DNA of 39,159 bases from Didymodactylos carnosus. Its lineage: Eukaryota; Rotifera; Eurotatoria; Philodinida; Philodinidae. Shown here piece by piece: positions 34,029 through 39,159 of the stretch. The DNA is taken from assembly GCA_905250885.1 (NCBI GenBank), contig CAJNOQ010000916.1, positions 1-39,159 of the forward strand, given 5' to 3'. A model generated the notes under the pieces. That model was not told the DNA's origin and did not search any database. It was given only the letters and a program-made list of their open reading frames with translations. How positions within the stretch are numbered: position 1 is the stretch's first letter; each line of letters opens with the position of its first letter. Position numbers and translations under genes: made by a program.

Positions 34029-35690
34029 GACATGATAGCTCTGATTTATACTAGTTTTAACTCAATAAAAAAAACCAGAATAAAACACCGTAAATCATGG
34101 AAAAAGTCGCATTGTATGGTGTCACATCCATCTGGCGCAATGACGACGACAAATTTAACAAAATGAGATGTACAAAGTAAACTTGAAAGATATTAACTGT
34201 AAATAAAACTATGATACTATGGTGTTTGCAGGATGCTATGGGGCCCTAGGAGTTGCCAGTAAACAAAGGAGTTTGATCAGAGTGAATCACGAAGGCTAAA
34301 AGCGAAGGGTTGATTTTATAAAAAGAAGAATAGCCATATAAATTTCTTTAAGATCTTAAAACATTTTACACAAATCAACAGGACCAATTCTGTTCTAGTT
34401 CTTAAATTAAAAGTTTTATCAAAACGTTTAGAAATGACTCTTATGTTAATAAAATACTAGAATAAAAACGAACATGACCAAATGTGGCCAATCTACTCGA
34501 CAGAAAAACAATATTCCAAACATCGACAAGAAAAGACAAATCTGAAAAATAAAAAAGTACAAAAGTGATCTACTTCTTTTTTTTGCCTTCGATGCGAAGA
34601 AAAAAGAAAAATATCTCTTTTTTAATGTAAATGTTGTGAAAAATCTCATTTTAAGAATATTTACTACTTGACTCTCTATTAGAAAATGTCAAATTTAAAA
34701 AAATTCGAACGACGATATTCTTAAAAGTCTACTCTTGAAACTGATAGAATAAATATCGAAGCCCGAAATTTATACTTACTTATTTTCAACAAATTTCTGA
34801 TCACTCAAGTAAATATGACAGTTGAAACAAATTGCTATAAGTTTGACAAGCAAGAAGAGAAGGTGAAATTTTATGTGACACAACTTCTTTCTTCTTCTTA
34901 TTTTTTATTATTGAAGTGTGCAATCTTTTTTATTCGATTAGAACAAAGATGGCACCATTTTCAAGAACAAAATAGATCAATCTATTTTGAAATGTACTTA
35001 AAAGAGAAAGTAGTTACATTCACTTAAAAAATAAAAAAATTGACACAGCAGTTTGTTTTTGATCATCTAATAAATAAAAAGAGTATTTGCTCATTTTACA
35101 GCTGTTATAATCCGTTTTTTCACGATACATTAGAGATCAAAATCTTTTTTTATATATTCAAAGGTCACTCTAACTTCTATTAAAAATTAGCGTAGATAGT
35201 AGAAGAAAATTTCTAAGACAAAATGATCTAAAGTACTGATGGTAAATAATTTTTAATATGAGAAATTTAAGTAAACGTTTCATTTATCATTTTAATATGT
35301 AATGAAAGATAATAAGCTTAGTAGGTAAAATGAAAAACTTGATCATTATGCCCGATTTATGTTAGTATTTAACATCTATTGACACTTGAATAGTGTTTCA
35401 TTAAAATTTCTATAATTAAATGTTCAATTTTGTACAGATGGTTGAACGAACATGATCATACTACTTAAATGAGCAATACGTTTTGGACACCTTTTTTTAT
35501 TGACACGGAAGAAATGGAATGTCATTTAACATAAAAAATAAAAAGAAATTTGACAACATTAATGACCGACTATACTGACAAAAAGTCAAATAAAAGAAGA
35601 AAAAAAATAAAAAACATTAAAATGAACGTGAAAGGAACCGGTTAATTCTAATACAATTCTATTTAATCATAAATTGTAGATAGATAAAGT
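34029..35690. other. Intergenic DNA 3' of the GPCR gene
   Basis: This is AT-rich sequence without a supported gene. Short ORFs at 34446-34649 (minus) and 34815-35027 (plus) are Phe/Lys-rich and look like chance. An ATTAAA on the minus strand (plus 35661-35666) about 27 bases past the GPCR stop could serve as a variant poly(A) signal. Confidence 0.45.
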
Positions 35691-37083
35691 CTATAATAAA
35701 TTAGTCATTGGTGTTATAGTTTTAATTGTTTCTTTTAACATAATTTTTGTATTTGTATCATCACTGGGTGATGAATATGGTTCATTATAGCCAAAATAAT
35801 CTGATTGTACCTCTTTTCTTGTTAATTTTGTTTTCATTTGTTTTTTAAAACATAAATAACGAAATATATTTTGAACATATTTTAAACGAATAGCTACATA
35901 AAATTGATGTCTAAAATAAGATGATGTTAAAACATAAAAATAAAATGATAATGAATAATTAAGATAATAAATTCTATTGGCTATTAACCATGAAATTGAT
36001 AACATTTGTTCATATTTTTCATCTAAAACAATTGTTGTTGAACTACGTGTAAAACGATAAACAATTTCGACAACTAATACTGGTGCACTAACAATTAAAA
36101 ATGTAATTAGATCAGCTAATAAAACAATGGATAAACGAGAATTACGACTTTCACGTTTATGTTTTCGTTGACATATAACACGACGTCTTATTTTACGAAC
36201 ATTTAACATAATAAAAATATTGGCAATAAATATAAAACAAAATGGAAATATTAAACTAAATATAAGATCGATTATAGGTGAAATATGTTGATAGAAAAAG
36301 AGATAATGTTCACTAGATGATAATGGTCCACAAACTCTGTCACATGGTGATACTGTTGAATAACCAAGACCAATACCAAATAATAAATGAATATTTAATA
36401 AAATAAAAAATAATATTAATAATAGAGTACTTAATACAGCTGATTTTGATGTTTGAAAACAACGATGATTACGTGGAAATTTTGTTAATACTAAACGATT
36501 ACAAGCAACAAATACTAATAACCATGGACTTAATTCATCAAATACTCTTGTTGAAAATAAATGAAATCCACAAAGAAATGATGATTCTAAATGATGAGCT
36601 TGATTAAATTTTTTTAAAAAATATGGTCGACTATTATTAATTAATGCTAGTGTATCGACAATAGCCAAAATTAATAGATAGCAGGCACATGATAATGATC
36701 GTAATTTTCGTTGACTAAAAGTAATTACACTCAAAGAATTACCAATTATTCCTAAAAACAATATGAAAAGAGAATGAAAATAGTGACATGAAATAAAATC
36801 TTATATTTAACATAAATAGATCATTAATAAATAAAATTTCAATAATTTGATCGTAATATTTTATACACTCTACAAAAAAATAAATCTATTTACCTAATAC
36901 AACAAGGAGTGGTACAATAAAATTGACTTTTTCTTCAATTTCTTCAATTAACGTAATACTCGTTTCATTTTGACAACTATTTGAGCCAATTTGAGTCGCT
37001 ATTGATGGATCAATTGGACTATCTAAACAGATGTTGAACATTTGTAAAAAAAAGACAAAACTAGATCTAAGAGTGTATATCAT
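35691..37083 (-). CDS. Class A (rhodopsin-like) G-protein-coupled receptor, 2 exons
   Basis: Exon 1 (37083-36894) and exon 2 (36751-35691) join in phase 1 within TM1, giving L-V-V-L-G-I-I-G-N-S. They total 1251 bases, 416 residues plus TAG. A hydrophobic start (residues 1-20) may be a signal peptide, followed by an extracellular N-terminus with N39-E-T. Seven helices are visible. Landmarks are G67-N68 (TM1), L-A-I-V-D96 (TM2), C124 before TM3, C200/C204 in loop 2, a basic loop 3 (KIRRRVICQRKHKR) and P287 in TM6. The DRY box is C147-N148-R149, keeping the Arg. CWxP reads V-S-A-P, and NPxxY reads S332-F-Y-F-Y336. A Ser/Thr-rich cytoplasmic tail follows. It is probably a peptide or chemosensory receptor at the plasma membrane of the type expanded in rotifers and other lophotrochozoans; no ligand can be inferred. 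An upstream stop precedes the ATG in frame. Confidence 0.9.
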
Positions 37084-39159
37084 TTAATTAATATTCAACT
37101 TTTTTTCTTTTTTCTCTATAAAATTTTAGTGTAATTTAAAAAAATTAATTAGATGAACATTAATTCGTGCATTCAAAATGAAATAAAAGGTGACTAAACT
37201 ATTTTCTATTTTTACCCATAATATTAATAAAATTAATTAATTAAATTTTTATTTGTATTCGTGTCGAGAGTCTATTTAAGAAAATGATCGGATTAACAAC
37301 GAATGTTGAACCATTTTATGTTCTTTTTGTATTGTAATACAATTCTATATTTTATTTAACCAGTCAACGAGTCTATATTTCTAATCATAGTTTTGAAGAC
37401 ATTACGATATTTCAACGATTACATCTTAAAAGTGATACTTTTTTTGGGCAAATTTATACTCAATTTTTTTATGTTCTCTCTGATATTGTTTGATCTTACA
37501 AAGTCAATTAGAATGAATTTGTATCTCACTTTTGAGAAATTTCACGTTCAATTCATTCTTGCTGAATAATAAAATATCAAAGTTCAAACTGTTTGAAAAC
37601 ATACTATAGGTAGTTATTTCATACATTTAATAATATGGAATCCGCTTACTAGGCAACACAAAAGTCAAATTTTCATTAAACTTATTTGGTCTGCACATAT
37701 TCAACGTACAACTGTATAGTATACGTCTAATCCCAAGGAAAAATCATCTATGAAAAAAATCCTGTAATTGGGCGATACATGTTTCATTATCATCTAGATG
37801 ACTCGCTGGAGATGTGTTTGTATGTACAACTAGCAATAGTTAAATGGATCGATTATCGAACGACAAATCGATAGTTGTAACTGAGAAGAAATCTAACAAT
37901 TGTCTAGTTACTAAATAATTGTAATCGAGTAAAAATCCAGTAATCTGGATGAATCGGGCGATACTAGACTTTATTTTTCTTGATACTTGAAAACACAGTC
38001 TAATTGATATATTTGAAGTTATTTGAGTATTCTTTAGTAGAATAAATATACAACGGTCATGATAAGAAAAGTAAACATACCATTATTTGCCGATGGAAAA
38101 TATATTTGTTGCATACGGAAGAAAAATATTTGAATAATAGAGAATAACTAAATTGCTACGACTACTAATATTACAACAACTGTTATTTTGTTTAATCATT
38201 TAGGATCGTTTTTTTACTATTCCAAAAAAATATTCTGTCTCTTTGTTCCTCTCTATTTTTGTTCTTTGAGATCCTTTTTATTGTACACCAGAATCTATGT
38301 ATGAAAAAGAGACGTAATAGAAGAAGAAAAAAAATGTTTTTTTTTTTGAGGAATAAGAGAATAGAAGACGAATAAAATCTTTATTCTTGTAAACCGTTTA
38401 TAATTATGAAAATATATTCATAGGTTTTAAAGAGTATATGGTGGACGCAAAACAGAGAAGACAAGACAAGTAACATATTTCATTTCTATCGGATAGAGTA
38501 GGGAAAAGGCGAGAAGAAAATTATGGCAGTTATTCCTTAATGATTGACGATTCTACTAAAAGGGAAAAAAAAGTATCTTTATGATATTTTGTTCAGTCAA
38601 TTGAATAAATAATATATACTTTTTTTTGTAAGTTGAACTTGTATACTTATTTAAACATATAAATTCATTCTAATTGTTTACTAGTGAAAAACTTAGAGAT
38701 ATATATTTAAGGGTAGCAACCGAAATATACTATATTTTGTGACCATCAAGAGAAAATCTTGTTCTAGCTTCAGTTCTTAGCACATATAATATTTTATCAA
38801 GTTACATTTCTGTATATTTTTTAGCACAATTTATTCAGATTCTTTATTTCATAGTTACTGTTGTCGTAAAGGCAACATAGATCAGATATACATTAATACC
38901 ACCTACAAATAATAGATAATATAATCGACATACTCATAATTAGAAGATTATACACATTTTTCACATGGAGATCTGATACACTTAAAATAAGACAAAGATA
39001 TACAAAATATTTTTTCATTAAAATTAAAATTTTAGTACAACATCTTTAAAATTATTAAAGAAGTAGTCCACATAAGACTTGAAATCGGCCCATTAAATTA
39101 TTGTTATTTTATTGCCTCAAAGTATCCAGAATTCATCAAACTTATCTTATTTAGTGCTT
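37084..39159. other. Upstream region of the GPCR gene
   Basis: The sequence is AT-rich and has no supported gene. A minus-strand donor (GTATGT) at about 38082 and an acceptor ending TTTATAG near 37113 could define a non-coding first exon for the receptor, but this is speculative. The second copy of the dispersed module lies at 37732-37940. The last 1.2 kb holds only A/T runs. Confidence 0.45.
37732..37940. repeat. Dispersed repeat module, copy 2
   Basis: It begins CCCAAGGAAAAATCATCTAT and matches 33491-33750 in the same orientation, with a deletion of about 50 bases in total and scattered substitutions. The longest shared block covers GTACAACTAGCAATAGTTAA through the ATCGAT hairpin. It lies about 650 bases upstream of the GPCR start codon. 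Confidence 0.8.

Noticed and set aside
38044..38084. Minus-strand ATG followed by ten codons and GTATGT upstream of the GPCR
   Set aside because: It could be an upstream exon, but an in-frame stop lies just before the receptor ATG, so at best it is untranslated leader.
1..39159. tRNA, rRNA and CRISPR-like structures
   Set aside because: I scanned for tRNA box patterns, rRNA-like G+C-rich blocks and regularly spaced repeats and saw none. A tRNAscan or Infernal run was not possible.

Overview
The window is strongly AT-rich animal nuclear DNA. Its three convincing genes are all on the minus strand, and many of their introns are only about 50-80 bases long with GT..AG ends. Short introns, A/T-rich intergenic DNA full of small inverted-repeat elements, a DOMON/Ser-Thr/SEA membrane glycoprotein and a divergent rhodopsin-like receptor fit an invertebrate, and I think most likely a bdelloid rotifer (Rotaria- or Adineta-like). 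That assignment is inference from style; no marker gene here proves it. No rRNA, tRNA, CRISPR array or complete autonomous transposon was recognised.

Layout. 1-1258: intergenic, with one tiny plus-strand ORF of coding-like composition. 1259-4022 (minus): nine-exon gene for a predicted 554-residue type I membrane glycoprotein with signal peptide, DOMON-like domain, Ser/Thr/Asn-rich stalk, SEA-like domain with a GSVI motif, transmembrane helix and short cytoplasmic tail. 4023-9612: gene-poor, with small hairpins, a 41-base tandem duplication and two doubtful exon or gene remnants. 9613-20599 (minus): fourteen-exon anosmin-1 (ANOS1/KAL1) homologue, predicted 753 residues, with signal peptide, Cys-rich region, complete eight-cysteine WAP core, four fibronectin III repeats and a hydrophobic C-terminus not found in vertebrate anosmin-1. 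20600-35690: about 15 kb without a convincing gene, populated by non-autonomous mobile elements: a TA-flanked MITE, two ~565-bp foldback elements of one family plus a half copy, a 122-bp near-perfect palindrome, a double hairpin and a 720-bp inverted-repeat element. 35691-37083 (minus): two-exon class A GPCR with altered DRY and NPxxY motifs. 37084-39159: upstream DNA with a second copy of a repeat module seen at 33.5 kb.

The exon chains were built by hand from splice-site consensus and reading phase. All three close in frame without internal stops (1665, 2262 and 1251 coding bases). The genes are not an operon and need not share a pathway, although all three encode secreted or cell-surface proteins. 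The most novel points are the membrane-tethered anosmin, the DOMON-mucin-SEA architecture and the local cluster of foldback elements.
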